Assembly (NCBI GenBank): GCA_050946535.1
Contig: JBMNUZ010000010.1
Location: forward strand, 17,381 to 81,380
Direction: 5' to 3'
Length of the DNA: 64,000 nucleotides
DNA from: RUG708 sp050946535
GTDB lineage: Bacteria > Bacillota > Clostridia > Peptostreptococcales > Anaerovoracaceae
This document shows positions 25,849-34,923 of the stretch, in pieces. The position numbers and the translations under genes were made by a program. The number at the start of each line of letters is the position of its first letter. Positions within the stretch are counted from its first letter, which is position 1. Below the pieces are notes generated by a model. That model had not been told where the DNA came from. It saw nothing but the letters and a program-made list of their open reading frames with translations, and searched no databases.

Positions 25849-26436
25849 ATGGCTTCACAGATCGTGCTGGCATCAGCCTCGCCGAGGCGCAGTATGCTTT
25901 TGAAAGATGCCGGAATACGCTTTGAAACGGCTGAAGCACACATAAGCGAAGAAATACCTGACGGTACGGATCCCCGTGTCGCTTCTATGTATAATGCACT
26001 GAAAAAAGCGCAGTATGTATCGGCTGAATATCTCGGTGCTTTTGTCGTCGGCGCCGATACGATCGTCTACGACGGGCGTATCATGGGCAAACCTGCAGAC
26101 GAGGAAGACGCCTTCAATATGCTGTCAGAGCTGCGTGACAGGGTGCACAGCGTCTACACCGGCGTGTGCATCATACGTGCAGACGAGAAGATCACGAGAC
26201 TTTTCTGCGATCGTACCGATATTACATTCGGAGCTTACAGCGACGAAGAGATAAGAGACTATATTTCTTCAGGCGAGCCCATGGACAAGGCGGGTTCGTA
26301 CGCCGTACAGGGCGAGTGGTCGGTTCACGTGGAGAAAATCGACGGAAGCCGCAACAACGTCATCGGCCTGCCGGTCGAACGCCTAGAGGAGGAATTGACC
26401 GCGCTCGGGGCTGACACCGGAACCGCCGTGGAATGA
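25849..26436 (+). CDS. maf: Maf family nucleoside triphosphate pyrophosphatase
   Basis: House-cleaning enzyme that hydrolyses non-canonical dTTP/UTP-type nucleotides. 195 residues. Signature LASASPRRSMLL at the N-terminus, the VGADTIVYDGRIMGKP motif, and DKAGSYAVQG near residue 145. The chosen ATG follows GGAGGAG; an in-frame GTG at 25798 lacks a site. Maf followed by radC, mreB, mreC, mreD is a classic firmicute order. Confidence 0.95.
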   Translation: MASQIVLASASPRRSMLLKDAGIRFETAEAHISEEIPDGTDPRVASMYNALKKAQYVSAEYLGAFVVGADTIVYDGRIMGKPADEEDAFNMLSELRDRVHSVYTGVCIIRADEKITRLFCDRTDITFGAYSDEEIRDYISSGEPMDKAGSYAVQGEWSVHVEKIDGSRNNVIGLPVERLEEELTALGADTGTAVE

Positions 26437-26512
26437 CTCCGCGAAGGCTGCTGAAGAAGCTGCCGTACGCCTCACAACATGAGGAGACGGAAAAATAAAT
26501 AACAAATCACTG

Positions 26513-27187
26513 ATGATAAAGGAAATGCCTGAGACGGAGAGACCGCGCGAAAAGATATTCGAACGCGGAGTTTCGTCTCTTTCAAATACAGAGCTTATTG
26601 CAGTTTTAATCGGAAGCGGAACCAGAGACACCTCGGCGGTCGATCTCGCGTCGAGGGTGCTTTCTGCTGACAGCTCCGGCATATTGTTTCTCAGAGACGC
26701 AAGCCCTGAGGAGCTCTGTTCTGTAAAAGGCATCGGAGCAGCGAAGGCTGCTGTTCTTCTTGCGGCTGCAGAACTCGGCAAACGCATCATGACAGCGCCG
26801 AGAAGCCGCAGGATAAGTGCTTCCACCCCGGAAGAGACAGCGGATCTTTTCATGGAAGATATGAGATATCTCCGCAAGGAGCATTTCAAGGTGCTGCTGC
26901 TCAACGTAAAAAACGAGATCATCTCTGCAGAAGATGTTTCGATGGGCTCGATCTCGAGCTCGGAGGCTCATCCGAGGGAGGTATTTGCCGATGCGGTAAA
27001 ACGCGGAGCGGCAAATGTCATACTGATTCACAATCATCCGAGCGGAAGCCCGTCGCCGAGCAAGGCGGATGTAGAGCTTACGAAAAGGCTTGCCGATGCG
27101 GGCAGGATACTCGGAATTCAGGTCCTCGACCATATAATCATAGGTGACGGAATATTTGTCAGCATGAAGCGCGAGGGGATCTTTTAG
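26513..27187 (+). CDS. radC: RadC family JAB/MPN domain protein
   Basis: 224 residues from the first ATG. N-terminal MPETERPREK and LSNTELIAVLIGSGT with a helix-hairpin-helix (VKGIGAAKAAVLLA), then a JAMM domain with LIHNHPSGSPSPSKAD, the HxHx7SxxD zinc site. The original repair role of RadC is disputed. The only ribosome binding site (GAGGAG, 26481-26486) lies 26 bases before this ATG but 8 bases before an in-frame AUA at 26495, which would give 230 residues; see findings. Confidence 0.93.
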   Translation: MIKEMPETERPREKIFERGVSSLSNTELIAVLIGSGTRDTSAVDLASRVLSADSSGILFLRDASPEELCSVKGIGAAKAAVLLAAAELGKRIMTAPRSRRISASTPEETADLFMEDMRYLRKEHFKVLLLNVKNEIISAEDVSMGSISSSEAHPREVFADAVKRGAANVILIHNHPSGSPSPSKADVELTKRLADAGRILGIQVLDHIIIGDGIFVSMKREGIF

Positions 27188-27239
27188 AAAAACAATAAAA
27201 AATATGTCAGACTCGTCTGGCAAAAAGGAGAAAGTAATA

Positions 27240-28328
27240 ATGGGACTCAGTCTGTTCAAACAGGACATAGGTATAGATCTTGGCACCGCCAACACGCTCA
27301 TCTATATCAAGGGCAAGGGTATCGTCCTTGATGAAGCGTCTGTTATTGCATATAACAATAACCTGAAAAAGGTTATCGCTGTGGGCAACGAGGCAAAAGA
27401 TATGATCGGAGCGGCTCCTCCTCATATCAAGGTTGTCAGGCCTCTCAGAGACGGCGTTATTTCGGACTTCGGAATGACTCACCTTATGCTTAAGGCTTTC
27501 TTATCGAGGGTTATCAGGACTTCGTCGTTTTTCACCGCGGTAAGAGTTGTGGTCGGCGTTCCTTCAGGGGTTACCGAGGTAGAGAAGAGAGCTGTCGAAG
27601 AAGTTACGCGCCAGATGGGTGCCAAGGAAGTTTACATCATGGAGGAGCCGATGGCTGCTGCGATCGGTTCGGGTCTCGATGTCGATTCATCAACAGGCTG
27701 CATGATTACAGATATTGGCGGCGGCACCTCCGATATAGCGATCATCGCACTCGGCGGCATAGTTACGAGCACGTCGCTGAGAATGGCCGGAGACAAGATG
27801 AACGAAGCCATCATCTCGTACATCAGGAAGGTATACAGCCTTATGATCGGCGAAAAGATGGCTGAGAGAGCAAAAGTCGAAATCGGCTGCGCATATATCG
27901 ACGAGAGTGATCCTGACTGGGTGCTCAAAACGAACGTCAGCGGAAGAGATCTTGTAACAGGACTTCCGAAATCGATCGAGATTTCTTCGAGAGATATATG
28001 CAAGGCGCTTGAGGAATGCATCGATACAATAGTCGAAGGCGTAAAGGTCACGCTGGAGAATGCTCCTCCTGAGCTTGCCGCAGATATCATCAACAGCGGT
28101 ATGACGCTTGCCGGAGGCGGGGCAGCGCTCAGAGGACTGGACGCGCTCATCGAAAGAGAGACGGGAATCAAGACAGTAATTGCTGAAGACCCGGAAGAAG
28201 CTGTGGCTCTCGGTACCGGAAAGAGCCTTCTCAATATGGACACGATCATGGATCACGTCAGGGCCAAGAACCCGTATCAGAATGCAATGCAGAACAACCC
28301 AAATAACAGCAATTTAAATAATTTATAA
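27240..28328 (+). CDS. mreB: Rod shape-determining protein MreB
   Basis: Actin-like filament protein that orients sidewall peptidoglycan synthesis. 362 residues. Phosphate 1 loop IGIDLGTANTLIYIKGKGIV, phosphate 2 IGGGTSDIAII, and GGGAALRGLD adenosine motif. The N-terminal GLSLFKQD could give an amphipathic membrane contact. The C-terminus ends in an Asn-rich tail. Start ATG after AGGAG with 9-base spacing; 12 extra upstream residues are possible but lack a site. First gene of the mreBCD-mrdA-minD cluster. Confidence 0.97.
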   Translation: MGLSLFKQDIGIDLGTANTLIYIKGKGIVLDEASVIAYNNNLKKVIAVGNEAKDMIGAAPPHIKVVRPLRDGVISDFGMTHLMLKAFLSRVIRTSSFFTAVRVVVGVPSGVTEVEKRAVEEVTRQMGAKEVYIMEEPMAAAIGSGLDVDSSTGCMITDIGGGTSDIAIIALGGIVTSTSLRMAGDKMNEAIISYIRKVYSLMIGEKMAERAKVEIGCAYIDESDPDWVLKTNVSGRDLVTGLPKSIEISSRDICKALEECIDTIVEGVKVTLENAPPELAADIINSGMTLAGGGAALRGLDALIERETGIKTVIAEDPEEAVALGTGKSLLNMDTIMDHVRAKNPYQNAMQNNPNNSNLNNL

Positions 28329-28365
28329 TATATCAGTTATAATATATCGGATATTTTTTGCAGAT

Positions 28366-28404
28366 TATGAGCCACAGGTTAATATAAATAACTTATGGCT
28401 CATA
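28366..28404 (+). other. Long hairpin between mreB and mreC
   Basis: TATGAGCCA pairs perfectly with TGGCTCATA; inside it AGGTTA pairs with TAACTT (one G-U), leaving a seven-base AT loop. Downstream bases are TCTTATTAAT, a poor U tract, so it is either a partial terminator or an RNA stability element separating abundant mreB mRNA from mreCD. Confidence 0.7.
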
Positions 28405-28442
28405 TCTTATTAATGCATATTGTTTGGCACGGGGAAAATCAT

Positions 28443-29282
28443 ATGAAATGGATTAGAGATAATACGGGCAGAGTCGTCGTGATCGCAGTAGTTATCTTCA
28501 TGCTTATCACAATTTCGGTTTCTTCAACCCGCATAGGAAATGACAGTGTTAACGATACTGCTCCGGAACTCGCGGTGCAGCGCCTTACAGCCGACGCGCA
28601 GTCGGGCTTCTCCAAGCTGTTCGGAAACATCGGAGACTTCTTCAGCGGAGTGATTCATTACAAAGATTATCAGGATGAAAACGAAAAGCTGAAGCAGGAG
28701 AACGCGGAGCTGAAAGAGGAACTTTCAAACGCTCAGCTCAGCGAGAAGGAGCTCAGCGAGCTCCAGAATCTTTCAGAAACTCTCAACTATTCTGACTATT
28801 CTTCAGATTACGATAAGGTCAGCGCCGATGTAATCTCTCTCGATTCGTCGGGTGTGTTCGGAAATCTGACCATTTCAGTCGGCAAAAATGACGGAGTCGA
28901 GAAGGGAAGTTTCGTCATCAACGAGGACGGCCTGGTCGGAAAAGTGTCTTCCGTTACAGGTGGCACGGCAAAGGTTTCCGGCATCATAGACTCCACCGTT
29001 TCGGTCAGCTTCTACGACCAGTCTGACACCAATGTCATCGGACTCGTCACCGGCGACGGATCAGGAAATCTAGAAGGATATCTGTTCGACGCCGAAAAGA
29101 CTATCGAAAAAGGTGCGGTGCTTATGACGTCCGGACTGGGAAGCTATCCGGGCGGAATCGAGATAGGTACTGTTACAAAGGTCTCCACCGACAAGAGCAC
29201 AGGACAGCTTGTCATAGAGGCAGAGCCTGCGGTTGATTTCTATTCGACAAAGATTGTTACAGTGTTGACATCGAAAAATTAG
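28443..29282 (+). CDS. mreC: Rod shape-determining protein MreC
   Basis: Membrane-anchored scaffold of the elongasome. 279 residues. Short cytoplasmic start, one membrane helix at about 11-27, a coiled coil at about 75-115 (KLKQENAELKEELSNAQ), then the beta-rich domain with NDGVEKGSFVINEDGLVGKV and the late TSGLGSYPGGIEIGTV. Start ATG follows GGGGA; 16 extra upstream residues lack family resemblance. mreD follows 11 bp downstream. Confidence 0.96.
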   Translation: MKWIRDNTGRVVVIAVVIFMLITISVSSTRIGNDSVNDTAPELAVQRLTADAQSGFSKLFGNIGDFFSGVIHYKDYQDENEKLKQENAELKEELSNAQLSEKELSELQNLSETLNYSDYSSDYDKVSADVISLDSSGVFGNLTISVGKNDGVEKGSFVINEDGLVGKVSSVTGGTAKVSGIIDSTVSVSFYDQSDTNVIGLVTGDGSGNLEGYLFDAEKTIEKGAVLMTSGLGSYPGGIEIGTVTKVSTDKSTGQLVIEAEPAVDFYSTKIVTVLTSKN

Positions 29283-29293
29283 GGGAACTGGAA

Positions 29294-29794
29294 ATGCGCA
29301 GGTTTAAGACTATTGTAATTTTCGTGATCGCTTTGCTGCTGCAGGGCAATCTGATGCATTATTTCGCGATATTCGGGGGAGCGCCCAATCTGCTTCTGGC
29401 GCTCGCCATCTATTACACTCTGATAGACGATTACACGTTCGGGTTCGGATGTGCCGTTTTTTTCGGCATGCTTCAGGATATCTGCTACGGCGGGCTCGTC
29501 GGTTCATCGGCGCTTTTATATCTGGCCGTCGGTGCATTCATGATTTTCATGCGCAATAAAGTGTACGCTGAAAACAAAATCGTTCTGCTGCTGATAACTG
29601 CTGCTGCCGTATTGTTCTTCTCGGCCGGCAGCTGGCTGATTTACATTTTGTTCACGCAGTCGAATCTCAGCTTTTTGTACACGATCAGACGCGTTCCGGG
29701 AACGATCATCTGGGATTACATCATTCTGTTCATCGCAGATATCATCTATGTCAGAAGACACAGAAGCAAGGGGTTTTTAATGCATCTGAGTTAG
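29294..29794 (+). CDS. mreD: Rod shape-determining protein MreD
   Basis: 166-residue integral membrane protein with five hydrophobic segments spread over the length, including LLQGNLMHYFAIFGGAPNLLLAL near the start. The pattern of short size, position and hydrophobicity identifies it as MreD, a partner of MreC. Start ATG after GGGGAACTGG. Confidence 0.93.
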   Translation: MRRFKTIVIFVIALLLQGNLMHYFAIFGGAPNLLLALAIYYTLIDDYTFGFGCAVFFGMLQDICYGGLVGSSALLYLAVGAFMIFMRNKVYAENKIVLLLITAAAVLFFSAGSWLIYILFTQSNLSFLYTIRRVPGTIIWDYIILFIADIIYVRRHRSKGFLMHLS

Positions 29795-29806
29795 GGGGTG
29801 TGATTA

Positions 29807-32617
29807 TTGGGATCAAAGATTAAGAACAGGCAGATCGTTATTATCGTGGCATTCGTTATCCTGATGTGCCTGCTTGCCGGCAGACTTTTTTATCTGACCG
29901 TAATTCAGCATAAGACATGGTCTGAAGCAGCTACGAATCTGAGCACGAAGACCGTGTACACATCTGCGGCCAGAGGAGAGATCTACGACAGATACGGAAG
30001 GCTGGTAGCCGGCAACAAACAAGAGTTTGCCGTCAACATGGTTGCTGCGGAAACAGATGAGAGCACTCTGAACGACGTCGCTTTAAAACTGATAAACCTT
30101 TTGGAGAAAAACGGGGATACGATAACAGACAATTTCCCTATAATCATCAACGACGACGGATCGTTTACATATACGTACGATAATGAAATAAAACAATGGC
30201 TCGAGAGTCAGGATATGAGCACCGATCTGACTGCGGAAGAAGCCTTCAACGAGCTGAGAGACAGGGAAGGCATAGACGAAAGCCTGAGCGCTTACGAAGC
30301 TCAGGAGGAACTTCAGAACACCTACAGCATCTATCCGCCTATCTCCGTAAAAACCATGAAATATACGGCGCAGCTCGAGCTTGAGAATTTCCTCGAGGGA
30401 TTCGGACTCGATACAGATCTCAGTGCAGAAGATGCTTTCAACGAGCTCAGAGACAAATACGACATAGATTCGTCGCTTTCTGACGAGGATGCGAGAAAGA
30501 TTCTGATCGTGAGAAATGCGCTTAAAAACCTGGGATATCAGAGCTACATGCCGGCGGAGATCGCTTCAAGCGCCTCCCAGGAAACTGTCATCGAGCTGGA
30601 GGAGAATTCCGAGGATTATCCTGGAGCAGAGGTTGAGAGAAAGTCGGTAAGGTACTATCCTAACGGCAGCACGGCATGCCACGTCATCGGATATCTCGGA
30701 AGCATATCCGAATCGGAGCAGGATGAATATATCGAAAAAGGTTACTCGAGCACAGACCTGGTCGGCAAGGAAGGAATCGAAAGTTATTACGAAGACGTCC
30801 TCAAGGGCAAGGCCGGCTCGAAGACGATAGAAGTAAACGCAGAAGGACAGCAGGTGGATGTAATCAGCGAGACGGATCTGGAGCCGGGCAAGGACGTGAC
30901 GCTGACCATAGATCTGAATCTTCAGAAGGTTGCAGAAGAATCGCTTGAAAAGGCGATCAAGGGCATAAGTACCGGAGGCACTTTCCAGAGCAAATACGGA
31001 AACTTCTCGTACAGCAAGGCTTATTCGAACTGCAACGCAGGAGCTGCAGTAGCGGTGGACGTAAAGACAGGTCAGGTTCTGGCGCTCGCAAGTTATCCGG
31101 GATACGATCCGAATCTCTTCGCCGAAGGCATTTCTTCAGAGGACTGGGAATCGCTGCAGAGCGAAAATCCTCGCGACCCGCTTTCGGCAAGACCGCTTTA
31201 CAATATTGCTACCATGACTTCGGTTCAGCCTGGTTCGACGTTCAAACCTATAACTTGCCTGAGCGCGCTCAACGCGGGATTCAGTCCGAACACCTATCTG
31301 AGCTGTGCAGGATACGTAAAGCTCGGTTCGAGAACGTTCGGCTGCTGGATCTGGAACGAATACCACGGATCCCACGGTGGTCTGAATATGAGAAGCGCAC
31401 TCGAGGTTTCATGCAACTATTACATGTACGATCTCGGTGCCGGGAGAAACTTCGCTGCAGGTGGAAAGCTGTCTGTAGATCACGATATCAGCGATGTAAT
31501 GGAATATGCCAAAAAGCTCGGTCTCGATGAAAAGACAGGCCTCGAAATAAGCGAGTCGGTCGCAGGCGTTCCGAGCGAAGAGAGCAAGAACGAATCGATA
31601 AAATCGCAGCTCAGCTATTACCTCAAGACGAACGCTTCAAAACTCTTCAATTCTGATATCGCGGACGATAAGAATACTCTTTCGGACACGATAGATACCA
31701 TCGTAGCGTGGGTCGACAGCGACACAAGCACTATGACCAGAAGCGTCGTAAAGAGCCAGCTCGAAGATCTCGGAGTAAAAGACGACGAGCTCGACGATCT
31801 TACGGACAAGATCAGAGCTGATTACATAGGCCAGGGCAAATGGACGACAGGCGACAAGCTCAACCTGTCGATCGGCCAGGGCGAAAACGCGTACACTCCT
31901 GCCCAGATGGCCAGATACATCGCCTGCGTTGCTAACGGCGGCACGCTCTACGATCTGACGCTCACCAAGGAAGTAGAAGGAGAGGGCGCCAGGGAAAACA
32001 ATGGAGTGACCGTCGAAAACTCGAACTCAAGCGCATGGGAGGTAATCCAGGACGGAATGCACCTCGTCGCGCAGGGAAGCAGTGGTACTGCGAGAAGGAT
32101 ATTTGCCGGATTCCCGTACAACGTCGGTGCGAAGACTGGTACAGCGCAGAAATCAGGCAAGATCAATACTACAGATGAAGTAGAGTACATCAAGGAGCAC
32201 CTTTCGGGAATAGCTCCGGGACTGACGTTCGACGAGGTCGAGACCGAGATGAAGCGGCTCATGAAGGAGGACCCGGAGACTTACAGCAGTGAAGCTATTG
32301 CAGTGAGAAGAGCCGTCATGAATCTGGCGGATGTGACGAGCGACGATATCGACAAGTATAAGGAGAGCTACAGCAACTTCTCGTGGTTCGTAGCGTTCGG
32401 TCCTACAGAAGATCCTCAGATCGCGGTTGCCGTACTGCTGTTCCAGGGAGGAGCAGGAGCATACGCAGGACCGGTAGCACGAGAGATCATCGGCCAGTAT
32501 CTCGATCTTCAAAGTCAGTATGAATCTGGAAATTACGACCTTGTAGACGTAGAAAGCTCATCATCGTCTTCGTCTTCATCGTCGACGACTAGCGTAGGCA
32601 ATGATCCTGACGTATAA
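29807..32617 (+). CDS. mrdA: Penicillin-binding protein 2 (elongasome transpeptidase)
   Basis: Class B PBP cross-linking sidewall peptidoglycan with RodA. 936 residues, far above the usual 600-700. Membrane anchor at about 10-30, the ARGEIYDRYGR segment, then the transpeptidase: STFK active site (PGSTFKPIT), SCN motif, KTGTAQ. Extra length comes from an insertion at about 115-230 that holds a duplicated unit (L(T/S)AE(E/D)AFNELRD twice, about 60 residues apart), one between SxN and KTG (about 590-680), and a Ser-rich C-terminus. The start is TTG, 8 bases after GGGGG; an upstream TGA in frame rules out anything earlier. Confidence 0.96.
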   Translation: MGSKIKNRQIVIIVAFVILMCLLAGRLFYLTVIQHKTWSEAATNLSTKTVYTSAARGEIYDRYGRLVAGNKQEFAVNMVAAETDESTLNDVALKLINLLEKNGDTITDNFPIIINDDGSFTYTYDNEIKQWLESQDMSTDLTAEEAFNELRDREGIDESLSAYEAQEELQNTYSIYPPISVKTMKYTAQLELENFLEGFGLDTDLSAEDAFNELRDKYDIDSSLSDEDARKILIVRNALKNLGYQSYMPAEIASSASQETVIELEENSEDYPGAEVERKSVRYYPNGSTACHVIGYLGSISESEQDEYIEKGYSSTDLVGKEGIESYYEDVLKGKAGSKTIEVNAEGQQVDVISETDLEPGKDVTLTIDLNLQKVAEESLEKAIKGISTGGTFQSKYGNFSYSKAYSNCNAGAAVAVDVKTGQVLALASYPGYDPNLFAEGISSEDWESLQSENPRDPLSARPLYNIATMTSVQPGSTFKPITCLSALNAGFSPNTYLSCAGYVKLGSRTFGCWIWNEYHGSHGGLNMRSALEVSCNYYMYDLGAGRNFAAGGKLSVDHDISDVMEYAKKLGLDEKTGLEISESVAGVPSEESKNESIKSQLSYYLKTNASKLFNSDIADDKNTLSDTIDTIVAWVDSDTSTMTRSVVKSQLEDLGVKDDELDDLTDKIRADYIGQGKWTTGDKLNLSIGQGENAYTPAQMARYIACVANGGTLYDLTLTKEVEGEGARENNGVTVENSNSSAWEVIQDGMHLVAQGSSGTARRIFAGFPYNVGAKTGTAQKSGKINTTDEVEYIKEHLSGIAPGLTFDEVETEMKRLMKEDPETYSSEAIAVRRAVMNLADVTSDDIDKYKESYSNFSWFVAFGPTEDPQIAVAVLLFQGGAGAYAGPVAREIIGQYLDLQSQYESGNYDLVDVESSSSSSSSSSTTSVGNDPDV

Positions 32618-32697
32618 GGACGTATAAGAGAGCTGCTTCTATAGAATTTTTTAAGTAGATTGTTTTAGTGAAAAGTCCGCGCAGGGGAGGCGGAAAA

Positions 32698-33441
32698 ATG
32701 AGTGTCACATTGGCAGTAACATCTGGAAAAGGCGGAACAGGAAAGACCATGTTCTCTGTAAATCTTGCGGCGCTGCTTGCAATGAACGAAAGCCGCGTGC
32801 TCATAATCGATCTGAACACAGGCCTGAGAAATGTCGATATCTGTCTCAGTATGGAAAACAAGATAGTTTACGACCTTTCCGATGCTGTGAGCGGCCTGTG
32901 TCCGGTCAGGAAAGCAATTATAAAAGACGACAGATTCGACTGCCTCTGCCTTATCTCTGCCTCTCAGGACGTTTCAAAAGCGGATATCGGATACGAGGAG
33001 ATAAAAAATCTCATCAACAGCGTTTCGGCCGATTTCGATTTTATCATCATCGACACTCCTCCGGCTCTCGGAAGAGAGTGGGAAGCATCGGTCAGATGCT
33101 CCGACATGGCCGTAGTAATGCTGACGCAGGAACTGGCTTCCGTCAGAGACGCCGATTCGGTGGACTACCGGCTGGGAAGGCTCGGAGTCGGCAGACGGTG
33201 TGCCGTCATCAACAGGCTGAGCAGCGATAACTTCGGCGGCGCGGAAACATGTTTTCCATCGCTGAGCGAGATCTTCAACATGCTCCACATGCCTGTTACC
33301 GGAGGTATCGTAGAAGATGAGAACATTCACCTTTCGATGAATTCCGGAGTTCCTATAGTCTGCAATAAAGAAGGCTACGTGCTGAAGAATTTTAAGCGCA
33401 TTTTCCTGAGAATGTTCGACGTGTTTCATGCGGATGCATAG
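32698..33441 (+). CDS. minD: MinD-like septum-site ATPase
   Basis: ParA/MinD P-loop ATPase. 247 residues. Deviant Walker A SGKGGTGKT at 9-17, the MinD-type NTGLRNVD loop (DxxxGLRNLD in MinD), and the IDTPPALG Walker B. The last 15 residues (FKRIFLRMFDVF) could form the membrane-targeting amphipathic helix. Position between mrdA and rodA matches minD of other Clostridia, but no minC or minE is present here. Some sequence drift from standard MinD is seen (Asn at the switch start). The chosen ATG follows GGGGAGG; a GTG at 32668 is less likely. Confidence 0.85.
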   Translation: MSVTLAVTSGKGGTGKTMFSVNLAALLAMNESRVLIIDLNTGLRNVDICLSMENKIVYDLSDAVSGLCPVRKAIIKDDRFDCLCLISASQDVSKADIGYEEIKNLINSVSADFDFIIIDTPPALGREWEASVRCSDMAVVMLTQELASVRDADSVDYRLGRLGVGRRCAVINRLSSDNFGGAETCFPSLSEIFNMLHMPVTGGIVEDENIHLSMNSGVPIVCNKEGYVLKNFKRIFLRMFDVFHADA

Positions 33442-33519
33442 CCTGTAGAAAAACAGAAAACAATATATCCAGAGATAGAAAGAATATCGAGAAACAGAAA
33501 AGTATCCAGGAAGAGAATA

Positions 33520-33553
33520 TAAAAAGGCAGTTCCAGATGGAACTGCCTTTTTT
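33520..33553. terminator. Bidirectional terminator between minD and rodA
   Basis: AAAAAGGCAGTTCC / GGAACTGCCTTTTTT with loop AGAT serves both converging genes. The preceding 33442-33519 consists of two loose copies of a block with GAAACAGAAAA, ATATCGAG or ATATCCAG and AGAATAT. Confidence 0.93.
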
Positions 33554-33589
33554 GCTGTGCAGTGACGGCTTACTGTATAATTATGCAGA

Positions 33590-34696
33590 TCAGTCGAAAT
33601 GTATTACTTTGCTTCGCGCTCCGATTCCGATAATTATTCCCAGAGCCATGAGGTTCGCGATTACGGACGTGCCTCCGTAGCTGATGAACGGAAGGGTGAT
33701 TCCTGTTACAGGCATGATGCCCATTGTCATTCCTATGTTTTCAAACAGCTGGAAAAAGAACATCGAGCAGAGACCCGTAACGATGAGCATCCCGTATATA
33801 TCACGTGCGTTGCGCGCGATCCTGATGATTCTGTAGATGAACAGCGCGTAGAGTCCTATGACAGCGAGTCCGCCGACCAATCCGAGTTCCTCTCCTATAA
33901 CCGAAAAGATGAAGTCGGATTTGGCTACAGGAAGGTAATCCAGCGATTTCTGAGTACCCTGAAAGAGACCCTTGCCGGTAACTCCGCCTGAACCGATGGC
34001 TACCTTGGAGTTCCATACCTGGTAATTTCCCGGAAGAGTCTTGTCGCTCGGGTGCAGGAAAGCGTCGATACGTTCTTTCTGATGGCCCTGCATGAACAGG
34101 TATGCCACAGGCATGCACGCTACGACAGCGACTATGCATTTTGCGAACAGCTTTCCGTCGACTCCTGCCAGGAAGATCATCATTATCATCATGAAGCAGA
34201 GAACGAGCGCGTTGCCCAGATCCTCTACACCGATGACTCCGATGATCGGCAGCGCCCAGAGTACCGACTTCAGCAGCCCTTTGAACCGGTTAAGCTCATC
34301 TTTATGCCTCTTGAGGTACGAAGCATACCACAGGGTAAAGGTGATCTTGACGAATTCACAAGGCTGAAGCGTCGTAAATCCGAGCGTTATCCATGCTCTG
34401 GAACCGTTCTGGCTTACGCCGAGCGGCGTATAGACGAGCAGCATGAAAACTATCGAAAAGACGTACAGGAATTTATATATTCCCTCGTACTGAGTGTAAT
34501 CGATGGAAATCATGATCATCATTAAAACATAGCCGATTACGTAGGCGAGGGTCTGAACGATGATGTCTCTGGTAATGTTGAACTGGTCTGTATAGGAAGT
34601 GCTGCCTACCATGACGATGCTGATTACTGCAAACACCAGGGGCAGGAACAGCAGCACCTTGTCTGAATTGCGGAGCGATTGTCTCAATCCGTATAT
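33590..34696 (-). CDS. rodA: RodA-type SEDS peptidoglycan polymerase, probable AUA start
   Basis: Membrane glycosyltransferase of the FtsW/RodA/SpoVE family, partner of PBP2. 368 residues from the AUA. Ten hydrophobic segments; family motifs AWITLGFTTLQPCEFVKI, KSDFIFSVIGEELGLVGG and the late GMMPVTGITLPFISYGGTS. An in-frame ATG at 34735 overlaps the predicted -10 box and lacks a ribosome binding site; a GTG at 34705 touches the GGGGG site. The AUA at 34696 has exactly the 8-base spacing used by the mrdA TTG and the gldG ATG. Reverse strand, converging on minD. Confidence 0.93.
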   Translation of the reverse strand: MYGLRQSLRNSDKVLLFLPLVFAVISIVMVGSTSYTDQFNITRDIIVQTLAYVIGYVLMMIMISIDYTQYEGIYKFLYVFSIVFMLLVYTPLGVSQNGSRAWITLGFTTLQPCEFVKITFTLWYASYLKRHKDELNRFKGLLKSVLWALPIIGVIGVEDLGNALVLCFMMIMMIFLAGVDGKLFAKCIVAVVACMPVAYLFMQGHQKERIDAFLHPSDKTLPGNYQVWNSKVAIGSGGVTGKGLFQGTQKSLDYLPVAKSDFIFSVIGEELGLVGGLAVIGLYALFIYRIIRIARNARDIYGMLIVTGLCSMFFFQLFENIGMTMGIMPVTGITLPFISYGGTSVIANLMALGIIIGIGARSKVIHFD

Positions 34697-34733
34697 AACT
34701 GACACCCCCTTTTCTTGACAAGCAAGTAGAATC

Positions 34734-34763
34734 ATTATAATATAAATAGGATATGTATATCAA
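34734..34763 (-). promoter_or_regulatory. Promoter of rodA
   Basis: Reverse strand TTGATA, 18-bp spacer, TATAAT. The -10 box includes the first two bases of the only upstream ATG (34735), which would then not be transcribed. Confidence 0.65.
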
Positions 34764-34923
34764 TATGAATAATTATTTTAAAGCTTAAATATATTGACGA
34801 TTCAGAGTTTCGTTTTTGCTGATTCAACTATATAGCAACAGAAAATAATTGTACAGTTTGTTATACAATAAACTCCACGGTGGGAAGCCGGTCTTAAAAC
34901 ATAAACCAGGAGGTGGATTACAA

